Shown: piece after piece, positions 46,458 through 54,169 of the stretch | How the letters are laid out: the number at the start of each line of letters is the position of its first letter | Numbering within the stretch: the first letter of the stretch is position 1 | NCBI RefSeq assembly: GCF_000473045.1 | Contig: NZ_AXAY01000021.1 | Location: 101,123 to 165,122, forward strand | Direction of reading: 5' to 3' | Length of the DNA: 64,000 bases | Origin: Bradyrhizobium sp. WSM3983 | GTDB lineage: Bacteria; Pseudomonadota; Alphaproteobacteria; Rhizobiales; Xanthobacteraceae | Position numbers and translations under genes: made by a program | Notes under the pieces: generated by a model | What the model was told of the DNA's origin: nothing | The model's database searches: none | The model's input: the letters and a program-made list of their open reading frames with translations, nothing else

Positions 46458-47618
46458 ATGGCAACGGATGAGTCGATCAGGACAACGGGCATCGCCCAGC
46501 ACGGGGCGAGCCGGCTGCCGTCGGTCGACGTCGACAGCTGCAACATCGAGATCAAGGACGACGAGGGCTTTCTCGGCGACCGCGCCAGCAAAGGGGCGTT
46601 TCGCGAGATTCTCGAAGAATGGCGCAAGTCGCTCCGCAAAAGCGGCGAGGACCCCTTTGGCGATGAGCCGTCCGACAAGATCAGCAGGAAGACCCTCGAC
46701 GCCGTTCTCAGCGGCGACGATACGGAGGCCTCGGCCGTCGTGCATAGCGCGATCGAGGACTTCGCGCAGGAGCTTGCTTACGTGACGCGGCGGTTCCTCA
46801 AGACCAAGGCGTGGGCCAAAACCGAGTGCATCGTGGTCGGCGGCGGCTTTCGCGCCAGCCGGCTCGGCGAGATTGCCATTGCCCGGGGCGAGATCATCCT
46901 CAAGTGGGAGGGCTTCAAGGTCGATCTGGTGCCGATCCGCTTCGATCCGAACGATGCCGGCTTGATCGGAGCCCTGCATCTCGCACCGACCTGGATTTTT
47001 GAGGCTTATGACAGCATCCTCGCGGTCGATATCGGCGGAACCAACATCCGCTGCGGGATCGTTGAGACACGCTGGAAGAAGGCGCCGGATCTGTCCAAGG
47101 CGATCGTCTTCAAATCCGATCTGTGGCGCCATGCCGGCGATGAGCCGAGCCGGGAGGCCGCGGTGAAGCGGTTGGTCAAGATGCTCCAAGGCCTCATCGA
47201 GGATGCCGAAGCCGAGGGATTCAAGCTCGCGCCCTTCATCGGCATCGCCTGTCCCGGCGTGATCAACGAGGACGGCTCCATCGAAAAAGGCGCGCAGAAC
47301 CTGCCGGGCAATTGGGAGAGCAGCAAATTCAACCTGCCGGCGAGTTTGATCGAGGAGATTCCCACGATCGGCGAGCACGACACCGCGGTCGTGATGCACA
47401 ATGACGGCGTGGTTCAGGGCCTCTCCGAGGTGCCGTTCATGCAGCATGTCGAGCGCTGGGGCGTGCTCACCATCGGCACCGGGCTTGGCAATGCGCGCTT
47501 CACCAACCGCCACAAGGACAAGAATGGTGGCAACGGCAAGGACCGCGATACTACGGATAATGGGAAGAAGAAAGCCAAAGAAAACAACAAGAACGGCCAG
47601 AAGGCCGACAAGGAGTAA
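46458..47618 (+). CDS. ROK-like sugar kinase family protein with apparently permuted halves
   Basis: This protein of 386 residues is most likely of the ROK/ASKHA fold. The phosphate-binding strand expected at a ROK N-terminus, AVDIGGTNIRCGIVE, appears only at about residue 190. It is followed by GIACPGVINEDG, the catalytic-base segment VVMHNDGVVQG and LTIGTGLGNARF (adenosine/phosphate 2). The first ~180 residues instead look like the end of a ROK protein: helices, then ECIVVGGGF (about 122-130) and PNDAGLIGALHLAP. No Cys-rich ROK zinc motif is seen. The last ~35 residues are a Lys/Asn/Asp-rich tail. The start at 46458 gives MATDES; the upstream extension overlaps the rplU promoter region. Kinase activity and substrate are unproven. 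Confidence 0.8.
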   Translation: MATDESIRTTGIAQHGASRLPSVDVDSCNIEIKDDEGFLGDRASKGAFREILEEWRKSLRKSGEDPFGDEPSDKISRKTLDAVLSGDDTEASAVVHSAIEDFAQELAYVTRRFLKTKAWAKTECIVVGGGFRASRLGEIAIARGEIILKWEGFKVDLVPIRFDPNDAGLIGALHLAPTWIFEAYDSILAVDIGGTNIRCGIVETRWKKAPDLSKAIVFKSDLWRHAGDEPSREAAVKRLVKMLQGLIEDAEAEGFKLAPFIGIACPGVINEDGSIEKGAQNLPGNWESSKFNLPASLIEEIPTIGEHDTAVVMHNDGVVQGLSEVPFMQHVERWGVLTIGTGLGNARFTNRHKDKNGGNGKDRDTTDNGKKKAKENNKNGQKADKE

Positions 47619-47743
47619 CCTTGACTGGTTAGGTTAAGGGACGGATTGCGTTGCGGGAAGCTGCCTGCACGCTAGGGTCGAATCGTCGCCTCACGCGGGC
47701 CCGCGAAGCCGCCCTTCCTGGCCAGCATTGTAATGAGCGGCAC

Positions 47744-47777
47744 GGGACCGCCAGTATTTACCGCGTCTGGCGGTCCC
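47744..47777. repeat. Perfect 11-base inverted repeat
   Basis: GGGACCGCCAG and CTGGCGGTCCC are separated by 12 bases. The gap 47619-48103 holds no recognisable gene. This hairpin lies about 125 bases after the ROK-like stop and may end its transcript or be the left part of the family E repeat region. Confidence 0.7.
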
Positions 47778-47882
47778 ACCCGTTCTCTTGAACATGATGA
47801 GATGAGACTGGACTCGCGCCGCGATGGAGGTGCGTCCCCTGCGGCCTTGTGGTGGGCACGATGCGGCGGCATCGGCACCGCG

Positions 47883-48058
47883 CTCCCTCTCCCGCTTGCG
47901 GGGGAGGGCTGGGGTGGGGGTATCTCCGCGTCGGGATTGTCAGGGATTGCAGACGATGTCCCTGTGCGGCGAGAGCCCTCACCCGCCGCGCGCGGGACGA
48001 TGCTTCGCATCGCCGGGGGCGCGTCGGCCTCTCCCGCAAGCAAGCGGGAGAGGCGGAG
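47883..48058. repeat. Palindromic intergenic repeat, family E, copy 1
   Basis: An element of about 176 bases has outer arms TCCCTCTCCCGCTTGCGGG / CTCTCCCGCAAGCAAGCGGG and inner GC-rich inverted words (GCATCGCCGGGGGCGCG, CACCCGCCGCGCGCGGG). A partial copy is at 40201-40255. It falls in a non-coding gap before the alpha/beta hydrolase gene. Confidence 0.75.
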
Positions 48059-48103
48059 CAAGCCCGCGGACCTCAACTCATCCCGCTCTGGCTCCCCTTC
48101 GAT

Positions 48104-48967
48104 TCAGCTCCAGCCGATGCGCTGGAAGAACGCCGCGATCTCGCTTGCCGCGCGATCGGGATCCTCGCGATGCGGGAAGTGTCCGACGCCTGGAAACATC
48201 GCGAGATCGAGTTCGCTGAACGTCTCTCCCAATCGGTCGGTCCAGGCATAGGGAAACAGCGGATCGTGCTCGGCCCAGCGCACGCTGGTCGGCACGCTGA
48301 TCGGCGGCAACTGCGGCGCCTCGCCCTTCATCATCGCGATCCGCCCGGCATGTGATGCCCGATAATGGGCGAAGCCGCCGGCGAGATTGCCATCCGCAAA
48401 GAAGTTGTCGCCGAACGCGTTGAGGACGTCATCGAAAGCGTCCTTCCGATGCGCCCAGTTCTTGAGGAAGTGCGCGATATAGAGCCGGCAGTTGTCGCGG
48501 CTCGCGCCGACCAGCCGCGCTGCCATCTCCATCTGGTGGAAGGATTGGTACCAGATGTGGTTGAGCCTATCGGGTGCGGCCATGCGTGGCCCGATGCCGG
48601 GATAGACGAAATCGAAGAAGAACAGCCCGGCGAGCCGCTCGGGTGCTTGGCGAGCCAGCGGCTGCATCACGGCCCCGCCGACATCATGCCCGACCACGGC
48701 GAATCGGTCGATGCCGAGCCCGTCCATCAGGCCCAGCATGTCGGCCGCATGGCCGTCCGGCCCATAAGCCCCGTCCGGCTTGTCGCTGTCGCCAAAGCCG
48801 CGCAGATCGGGTGCGATCAGCATGAATCGGTTCGACAGCCGCGCCATCATCGGCTCCCAGGTCAGCCAGAATTCCGGCCATCCATGCAGCAAAAGCAGCG
48901 GTTTTCTCGCTCCGGCGCGAACCACATGGAATTTGGCGCCATTGGCGGAGATCGTCAGGTGCTCCAT
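48104..48967 (-). CDS. Alpha/beta hydrolase, epoxide hydrolase/dehalogenase-like
   Basis: This 287-residue enzyme has the oxyanion-hole HGWPEF, the nucleophile Asp in VGHDVGGAV and the cap-domain region (about 130-210). The catalytic His is in GVGHFPHRE. An Asp nucleophile places it with epoxide hydrolases and haloalkane/haloacetate dehalogenases rather than Ser esterases. The substrate is unknown. It lies upstream of, and on the opposite strand to, the tRNA-Ser gene. Confidence 0.9.
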   Translation of the reverse strand: MEHLTISANGAKFHVVRAGARKPLLLLHGWPEFWLTWEPMMARLSNRFMLIAPDLRGFGDSDKPDGAYGPDGHAADMLGLMDGLGIDRFAVVGHDVGGAVMQPLARQAPERLAGLFFFDFVYPGIGPRMAAPDRLNHIWYQSFHQMEMAARLVGASRDNCRLYIAHFLKNWAHRKDAFDDVLNAFGDNFFADGNLAGGFAHYRASHAGRIAMMKGEAPQLPPISVPTSVRWAEHDPLFPYAWTDRLGETFSELDLAMFPGVGHFPHREDPDRAASEIAAFFQRIGWS

Positions 48968-49129
48968 GGCAGTTCCTCCCGGTATTGAGAGCGTTTCAAG
49001 CGAAGTGGACGCCGGTTCGCGTCAAGAAAACGCGTCAAAGCAAGAATCAACAGCCCCATTCCGATTCGATCGGAACGGGCTCTCGGAGGGCGGGAATGAA
49101 AGAGGCAGCGGATTTTCCCCTTTCGCGCC

Positions 49130-49158
49130 TTGTCTGGCCCGCCATCCTCGCCTATTAA
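49130..49158 (+). promoter_or_regulatory. Promoter of tRNA-Ser
   Basis: TTGTCT (49130-49135) and TATTAA (49153-49158) with a 17-base spacer lie 44 bases ahead of the tRNA 5' end. This is a good sigma-70-type fit. Confidence 0.5.
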
Positions 49159-49201
49159 CGCCCCCAACCACAGGGGCCCTGCTCCTACCATGGCGCCTTC
49201 A

Positions 49202-49291
49202 GGAGAGGTGGCAGAGTGGTTGAATGCACCGCACTCGAAATGCGGCATAGGTGCAAGCCTATCGGGGGTTCGAATCCCTCCCTCTCCGCCA
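49202..49291 (+). tRNA. tRNA-Ser (anticodon CGA)
   Basis: This 90-base class II tRNA has the acceptor stem GGAGAGG / CCTCTCC, with CCA encoded at 49289-49291. The anticodon arm CCGCA-CTCGAAA-TGCGG gives anticodon CGA (reads UCG, serine). A long variable arm follows (TAGGTGCAAGCCTA), then the T-loop GTTCGAATC. It marks the left edge of a small accessory patch. Confidence 0.97.
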
Positions 49292-49485
49292 GTAAATAAC
49301 TGATATTGCAATATAAAATTCTGCGCTCCATCGATCACATAGCGAGCGTGTGAGAAATCACGAATCAAGCTGACGGTCCACTGAGGAAGGATGAAATAGG
49401 CGGGCTTCCCCGAGAGCTCGGCAGCATCCAACGTCCGTCGATTACACCCTGTTTAGCCCGCCTGCCCTACAAGCCGCTTCGTGGA

Positions 49486-50652
49486 TCAGCGGTTGTCCAA
49501 TTCGGCCAATTGTCTTGCTATCCGATCGGGCATGCCAGGGAGATGGCCGATGAGGCTGATGGCGGCGTTGCGCAGCAGCTCGGCCGGCCATGACTTCAAC
49601 GTCGCGGCGCGGGTCATTCGGTCGGTGAGGCTGACGACCGACTTGGCGATTTCGCGTCGGCGCTCGGACCAGGCGTCCAATCCCTCGGCGTCGCCGTTTG
49701 TCAGCGCGCGGATCAGCGGCTCAGCCACGGCGATGGCGTCCTGGATACCGGTGTTCATTCCCTGTCCACCCGCCGGGCTGTGCACGTGGGCGGCGTCGCC
49801 GCAGAGCAGAACGCGTCCGGATCGGAAAGTAGCGACGACTCTGTGCTGAATGCGAAAGCGCGAGCCCCAGACGACTTCACGGATGCGCCTCTCGCCTTTG
49901 GTGGGGCCGCGGACGTCGATGATGCCTTGCACGTAGGCGATGTCCGGTTTCTCGGGTGGATCATCCACAGTGGCTACGATGCGGAACTGATCATCGGGCA
50001 GAGGTGCGACGACTACCAGGCCTGCAGGTGAAAAGAACAAGCTGACTTCCCCTCGGCTGAGCGGCCAGTCCATCCGCACGTCGGCGAGTACGAAACCTTG
50101 CTCATAGGCGCCGCCCTCGAAGTTGATTCCTGAGTTGTCGCGGACGAAGCTGTGCGCGCCGTCGCAGCCCACCAGCCACTTTGCACGAAGCCTATGGATG
50201 CCATCGGGAGCCTTGATCTGGGCGTCGACGCGCTCGGAGTCGGCCCGGAAGCCGGTGAGCTCCAGCGGTCGTGAGACCCCACCACCAAGCGCCTTCAGGC
50301 GCGCCAGCAGGATCGCCTCGGTCCGATTCTGCGGACACATCAGGGTGAAAGCGTAGCGCGTCTGCGTTTCCAGATGGCGGAAATCGACTTCCAGCAAGGC
50401 GCGATCGCGGTCCCGCGCCCGAAAGATCGGGATAACGACACCGTCTTCGAGCATCTGCGGAACTATCCCTAACGGCTCCAGGACTTCCAGCGTGCGGGCG
50501 TGGACGACCGCCGCGCGGGATGTATTGGCACCTTCGGCCTGCTTATCGATGAGAAGCGCCTCGACCTTGCGTCGCCGCAACTCCGTGGCCAGGGCCAGGC
50601 CCGCAGGTCCAGCGCCGACGATGAGAATGTCTGTAGTCGATGGAAGCTGCAT
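49486..50652 (-). CDS. FAD-dependent aromatic-ring hydroxylase-type monooxygenase
   Basis: This 388-residue flavoprotein belongs to the class A monooxygenase group (PheA/TfdB/MhpA-like). The FAD-binding motif is GAGPAG (G13-G18), the DG motif is VGCDGAHSFVR (D164), and the GD motif is LLCGDAAHVHSPAGGQGMNTG (D286). All are intact. It lacks the extra C-terminal thioredoxin-like domain of phenol hydroxylases. The substrate is unknown. A perfect palindrome lies 53-75 bases upstream, so expression is probably controlled by a dedicated repressor not found next to it. Confidence 0.9.
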   Translation of the reverse strand: MQLPSTTDILIVGAGPAGLALATELRRRKVEALLIDKQAEGANTSRAAVVHARTLEVLEPLGIVPQMLEDGVVIPIFRARDRDRALLEVDFRHLETQTRYAFTLMCPQNRTEAILLARLKALGGGVSRPLELTGFRADSERVDAQIKAPDGIHRLRAKWLVGCDGAHSFVRDNSGINFEGGAYEQGFVLADVRMDWPLSRGEVSLFFSPAGLVVVAPLPDDQFRIVATVDDPPEKPDIAYVQGIIDVRGPTKGERRIREVVWGSRFRIQHRVVATFRSGRVLLCGDAAHVHSPAGGQGMNTGIQDAIAVAEPLIRALTNGDAEGLDAWSERRREIAKSVVSLTDRMTRAATLKSWPAELLRNAAISLIGHLPGMPDRIARQLAELDNR

Positions 50653-50704
50653 GGCCCATCCTTACGAATGCGAAAAGCCCTTTCCATCTAAAACACTTTC
50701 CGGC

Positions 50705-50727
50705 GGCTGGTTTCTTAGAAACCAGCC
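50705..50727. promoter_or_regulatory. Candidate operator upstream of the FAD monooxygenase
   Basis: A perfect 10-base inverted repeat (GGCTGGTTTC and GAAACCAGCC) flanks a TTA centre. Its length and symmetry suit a TetR- or MarR-type dimer. It lies in the divergent region between the monooxygenase and the CPH/CPxC protein gene. Confidence 0.55.
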
Positions 50728-50732
50728 TATGA

Positions 50733-50772
50733 CCGCACATAACCGGAGCACTCCGCACACAACCGGAGCACG
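50733..50772. repeat. Two-copy tandem repeat of 20 bases
   Basis: CCGCACATAACCGGAGCACT (50733-50752) is followed at once by a near-identical unit (50753-50772, with CACACAAC in place of CACATAAC). It is next to the palindromic operator; its purpose is unknown. Confidence 0.8.
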
Positions 50773-50876
50773 AGGAACACGCAGGCGGGTTCCTCGTTGG
50801 CAAGTGAGCAGCCATGGTTGGCGCAAACGCGCGACCCTGGGCAAGTTCTAACCGCGACCGGTACACGTATTTCGCG

Positions 50877-51269
50877 ATGGCGATAAAGATCGGACCGCAG
50901 CCCGCAAAGCGGCTCCGAAAGAAAGCCAGGCAGGGAATGCGCGGCTACCCCGTCGGCACGATCGCCTTCTATGGTCCCGACAATCGGCGGGCCTCCAAAG
51001 CGGCTGTCAGTTGCATCCAAGCAGAAGGAGCCGAGCCCGAACTGCGCCGTTGGTTTTCGGAGACGGCGGATGTGCGGGCCGATGAGACCATCCTTGCCGA
51101 AATCGCCGCTTTCCTGAAGCAGAGTTCAGCGCACTCGGTGGCTATGGCGGACGGAATCATTGGCTGTCCGCACGAAGAGGGCGTCGATTACCCGATGGGA
51201 GAGCCTTGTCCGCACTGTCCGTATTGGAAGGGACGGGATCGTTGGACCGGTGAACTCGATCCGGCTTAG
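50877..51269 (+). CDS. Hypothetical protein with CPH...CPxC putative zinc site
   Basis: This 130-residue soluble protein has a basic N-terminus (RLRKKARQGMRGYPVGTIAFYGPDN) and a helical middle. Its C-terminal segment has a Cys/His cluster: C97, H99, C111 and C114 in GCPHEEGVDYPMGEPCPHCPYWKGRDRW (shown in two parts: CPHEEGVDYPMGEP, CPHCPYW). This pattern recurs, to my memory, in uncharacterised rhizobial proteins. The ATG at 50877 is preferred because it precedes the conserved part; an upstream ATG at 50814 adds 21 residues. No function can be given. Confidence 0.75.
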   Translation: MAIKIGPQPAKRLRKKARQGMRGYPVGTIAFYGPDNRRASKAAVSCIQAEGAEPELRRWFSETADVRADETILAEIAAFLKQSSAHSVAMADGIIGCPHEEGVDYPMGEPCPHCPYWKGRDRWTGELDPA

Positions 51270-51323
51270 GCTGAGCCGCACAAACTGACGCGCGACCACT
51301 GCCATCAAGAACAAGCCAGCTTG

Positions 51324-51350
51324 ACCTAGCTAGGTCTCCCTAGCTAAGGT
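51324..51350 (+). promoter_or_regulatory. Candidate VapB operator (second vapBC)
   Basis: A perfect 12-base palindrome ACCTAGCTAGGT (51324-51335) is followed after two bases by a near copy (CCCTAGCTAAGGT, 51338-51350). The pair ends 7 bases before the vapB start codon, as expected for an autoregulatory TA operator. Confidence 0.6.
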
Positions 51351-51357
51351 GGCTCCC

Positions 51358-51588
51358 ATGGAAACCGTCACGATCCACATCGCAAAGACAACCCTGTCGC
51401 AACTTCTGGCGCGTGTCGAAGCTGGCGAGGAAATTGTCCTGGCCCGGGGAAAGCAACCGATCGCCAAATTGGTGCCTTTCCAGCCGCCATCGGTAAAGCG
51501 CAAGTTCGGCGCGTTGCGTGGCATCGTCAGTGTCGGGCCTGAATTCTTCGAGCCCCTGTCCGAGCAGGAATTGGCGGCTTGGGAGTAG
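51358..51588 (+). CDS. Phd/VapB-type antitoxin
   Basis: This 76-residue antitoxin of the prevent-host-death family starts METVTIHIAKTTLSQLLARVEAGEEIVLARGKQPIAKLVPF (shown as the family pattern T..AK..LS.LL..VE.GEE..+.R...P+A+L). A GTG at 51349 would add three residues and overlap the operator, so the ATG at 51358 is chosen. It is followed after 4 bases by its toxin gene. Confidence 0.93.
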   Translation: METVTIHIAKTTLSQLLARVEAGEEIVLARGKQPIAKLVPFQPPSVKRKFGALRGIVSVGPEFFEPLSEQELAAWE

Positions 51589-51592
51589 CGGC

Positions 51593-51979
51593 ATGCAGTT
51601 GCTGCTGGATACGCACGCCTTTCTTTGGTGGCTTTCCGGCGATGACGCGCTGTCCGCTGCGGCGCAATCGGCCATAGCCGACGAGAGCAACGGCATTTTC
51701 ATCAGCGCTGCTTCGGCCTGGGAAATAACGACGAAGCACCGGATCGGCAAATTGCCCGGCGTTGCCGCCATTGTTGCGGATATCGAGGGCGCGATTGCCG
51801 ATCAAGGCTTCGTTGGCTTGCCGATAAGCCTTCGGCATGGGCAAGCGGCGGGCACCTTGCCTGGCCCTCACCGCGACCCATTCGACCGGATGCTGATCGC
51901 CCAGGCGATGCTGGAACGTCTTGTGCTTGTCTCCAATGAGCAAGCCTTCGACGCCTATGGCGTCGGAAGATTATGGTGA
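51593..51979 (+). CDS. vapC: VapC-type PIN-domain toxin
   Basis: This 128-residue PIN toxin belongs to the LLLDTHAFLWWL subgroup, normally paired with Phd-type antitoxins. Acidic residues are D6, E44 in SAWEITTK, D95/D98 in RDPFDRMLIAQA and D120. It differs strongly from the VapC at 3313, so the two systems are independent. It lies in the patch next to tRNA-Ser. Confidence 0.94.
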   Translation: MQLLLDTHAFLWWLSGDDALSAAAQSAIADESNGIFISAASAWEITTKHRIGKLPGVAAIVADIEGAIADQGFVGLPISLRHGQAAGTLPGPHRDPFDRMLIAQAMLERLVLVSNEQAFDAYGVGRLW

Positions 51980-52307
51980 GGATCGTCGCCCGCCCTGTCG
52001 ACGCGCGACGCTACTTGCCGACTCCAGCGTGCATTTGGACCCAGCACCGTCCGGCGTGCTCCACTCTCCGAATTCTGCCCGCCGCATCAGATACTTCCTC
52101 GGACGCCGAGTGCGTGGTGCCGGCAGTGGCCGCCTACTGTGCATGGGGTTGTTTTCGACTTTTTCGTTGTCCGGTATGCGATGGGGCCTGATCGTGATCC
52201 CGCGGCAACCGGCAGCTCCCGTAACCAGAGCGGTGATAGGTTGAACCTGCCACTGGCGCGGTCCGACCAACCTTTCGCGGCCGGCAGGGAGCCAGTGATC
52301 CACGACC
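51980..52307. other. Intergenic region containing dispersed 24-base repeat, copy 2
   Basis: This 328-base gap follows vapC. It contains, at 52134-52157, the same 24-base word found at 29308-29331 (CTACTGTGCATGGGG...TTGTTTTCG). Nothing else was recognised. It must contain the promoter of the DUF2157 gene. Confidence 0.8.
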
Positions 52308-53579
52308 ATGTTCGACAAGACCTATCGCCAGCGCCTCGAAGCTGATCTTGCGCAGTGGGAGGCCGATGGCGTGATTGCGCCGGCGGCCGCCGCCTCGATC
52401 CGCCATGCGCTGCCGCCGCTCTCGCCGGGCATCAACATCGCGGTGATCGTTGCCATCGTCGGCGGCCTGCTGATTGCGGCCGCATTCCTCGCCTTCGTCG
52501 CGGCGCACTGGACCGAGATTGCGCGGCTGCTGCGCTTTGCGATCCTGCTTGCCGGCATGATCGTCGCCGGCGGCCTTGGCGCGTGGTTCGCCGCGACCGG
52601 CCGCAATGTTCTCGCCGATCTCTGCGCCAGCATCGGCGCCATCATCTTCGGCGCGGGCGTCGCGCTGGTCGGCCAGATGTATCATCTCGGCGACGACTTT
52701 GCCGGCGGCATGCTGCTGTGGTCGATCGGCGTGTTTGCCGCAGCAACGCTGACCGGCTCGCGCGGCGCGCTCGCGGTCGGGCTTGCGGCTGCCTGCATCT
52801 GGACCTGCATGCGGGTCTATGATGCACCCGATGTCCTGCATCTTTCGTTCGTGGTGGTCTGGCTGATTGCCGCCGCCGTCGCCTTCGCGTGGAATTCGCA
52901 GGTGGCCGCCCACCTCGTCGGGATCGCGGTGCTTCCGTGGTGGATCGCGACGTCGCTTCGCTTCGACATCGATGGTGTCCAGCCGTCCTTCGTGCTGGCG
53001 AACGGTGGGGCCCTGCTGTTCGGCGCCGGGCTCGCGATCGCCGCCGCGCCGTCGCCGCGGGCGCACCGGCTTGGATCTGTCCTGGCGACCTATGGCGCGT
53101 TCTCGCTGGCCGTCGTCGCCTTCCTGGAGGTGACAACGGTCGACGACATCATCCGCCTCCGGACCGGCACGGCTCCGGCCCAACCATCGTGGGCGATCAT
53201 GTGCGGCGTCGCGGGTGCGGTCCTCGCGCTCGCGTCCGCCGGCGTTACGAAGCGTGTCGGCGAAATCCTCGCAGCATGCGCGATCGGGCTCCTGCTGCTC
53301 GCCGCGCCGATCTGGCCGGCATCCGCGGCCGGCGAGCCATGGTTTGCCTATGCCGCGCTGCTCTGCGCCATGCTGTGCCTCGTCGTCTCCGGTGTGCTCG
53401 ATGACGTGCGTCCGCGCATCGTAGCCGGCTGGCTCGGCATTGCCGGCGTCATCGCTGCCATCACCTGGGCGGTCAAGGGCTCGCTGCTTCGCCGATCGGC
53501 CTTCCTGGCGGTGGCGGGAATCATCGCCGTCGTATTTGCGACCGCGCTCAATCGCGCGCTGCCGAGGGCCGAACGATGA
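52308..53579 (+). CDS. DUF2157 domain membrane protein
   Basis: This 423-residue integral membrane protein has a short cytoplasmic N-terminus of the DUF2157 type (LEADLAQWEADGVIAPAAAASIRHAL) and about 10-12 hydrophobic helices. The stop overlaps the start of the next gene in an ATGA junction. The function is unknown, but DUF2157 and GDYXXLXY genes are regularly paired, suggesting one membrane complex. Confidence 0.9.
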   Translation: MFDKTYRQRLEADLAQWEADGVIAPAAAASIRHALPPLSPGINIAVIVAIVGGLLIAAAFLAFVAAHWTEIARLLRFAILLAGMIVAGGLGAWFAATGRNVLADLCASIGAIIFGAGVALVGQMYHLGDDFAGGMLLWSIGVFAAATLTGSRGALAVGLAAACIWTCMRVYDAPDVLHLSFVVVWLIAAAVAFAWNSQVAAHLVGIAVLPWWIATSLRFDIDGVQPSFVLANGGALLFGAGLAIAAAPSPRAHRLGSVLATYGAFSLAVVAFLEVTTVDDIIRLRTGTAPAQPSWAIMCGVAGAVLALASAGVTKRVGEILAACAIGLLLLAAPIWPASAAGEPWFAYAALLCAMLCLVVSGVLDDVRPRIVAGWLGIAGVIAAITWAVKGSLLRRSAFLAVAGIIAVVFATALNRALPRAER

Positions 53580-54169
53580 TCAATCTTACCGCGCTATGGC
53601 AACGTATCCCGAAGCCCGTGCTGTTCGGCGTCGCCATCCTGTTGCAATGCGCGATATTGGTCGTGATGGTCGCCGATCGCATGCAGATCCTGCGCGAAGG
53701 TCGTGAGGTGACCTTGCAGACGCAGCCGGTCGATCCCCGCGATCTCCTGCGCGGCGACTATGTCGTGCTCGGCTACGACATCTCGCAACTGCCGGCAGGT
53801 ACGCTCGCGGGCCAGCCGACCGCCGAACGCAATCCCGTCGTGTTCGTCAAGCTCGCGCCTGATGCCAACGGCCTCTATCAGGCCGTTTCCGTGCATGCCG
53901 CGCCCGTGACTGTCACGGCAGCCGAAGTGCTGATCCGCGGCCGCATCACCCATTCCTGCGGTTCGACCAGCCGCACTTTCTGCGACAAGCTGCAGATCAG
54001 ATACGGGCTCGAAAACTATTTCGTGCCGGAAGGCGAGGGCAAGACACTCGAGCAGGCCCGTAACCAGCAAAAGCTGCGCGTCGTTGCCGCCGTGCTGCCG
54101 TCGGGTCGCGCGGCGATCAAGCGTCTGCTGCTCGATGGCGAGCCGGTGTACGAGGAGCCGTGGTACTAG
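53576..54169 (+). CDS. GDYXXLXY domain protein
   Basis: This 197-residue protein has one N-terminal membrane helix (about 13-35). A periplasmic domain follows with the defining motif RGDYVVLGYDIS (GDYxxLxY) at about residues 59-67 and two Cys residues in THSCGSTSRTFCDK. It overlaps the DUF2157 gene by 4 bases and, convergently, the 3' end of the MocR gene by 4 bases (54166-54169). The function is unknown. Confidence 0.9.
   Translation: MINLTALWQRIPKPVLFGVAILLQCAILVVMVADRMQILREGREVTLQTQPVDPRDLLRGDYVVLGYDISQLPAGTLAGQPTAERNPVVFVKLAPDANGLYQAVSVHAAPVTVTAAEVLIRGRITHSCGSTSRTFCDKLQIRYGLENYFVPEGEGKTLEQARNQQKLRVVAAVLPSGRAAIKRLLLDGEPVYEEPWY

Noticed and set aside
47672..48076. Minus-strand frame of 134 residues and several plus-strand frames over 47733-48355
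   Set aside because: They are translations of the family E repeat and of the antisense of the alpha/beta hydrolase gene.
48955..49431. 158-residue minus-strand frame containing GEGGIRTPDRLAPMPHFECG
   Set aside because: This peptide is the translation of the antisense strand of tRNA-Ser, a well-known false gene.
49292..49485. Attachment-site duplicate of the tRNA-Ser 3' end
   Set aside because: No second copy of the T-arm/acceptor sequence was found in the window and no integrase gene is present.
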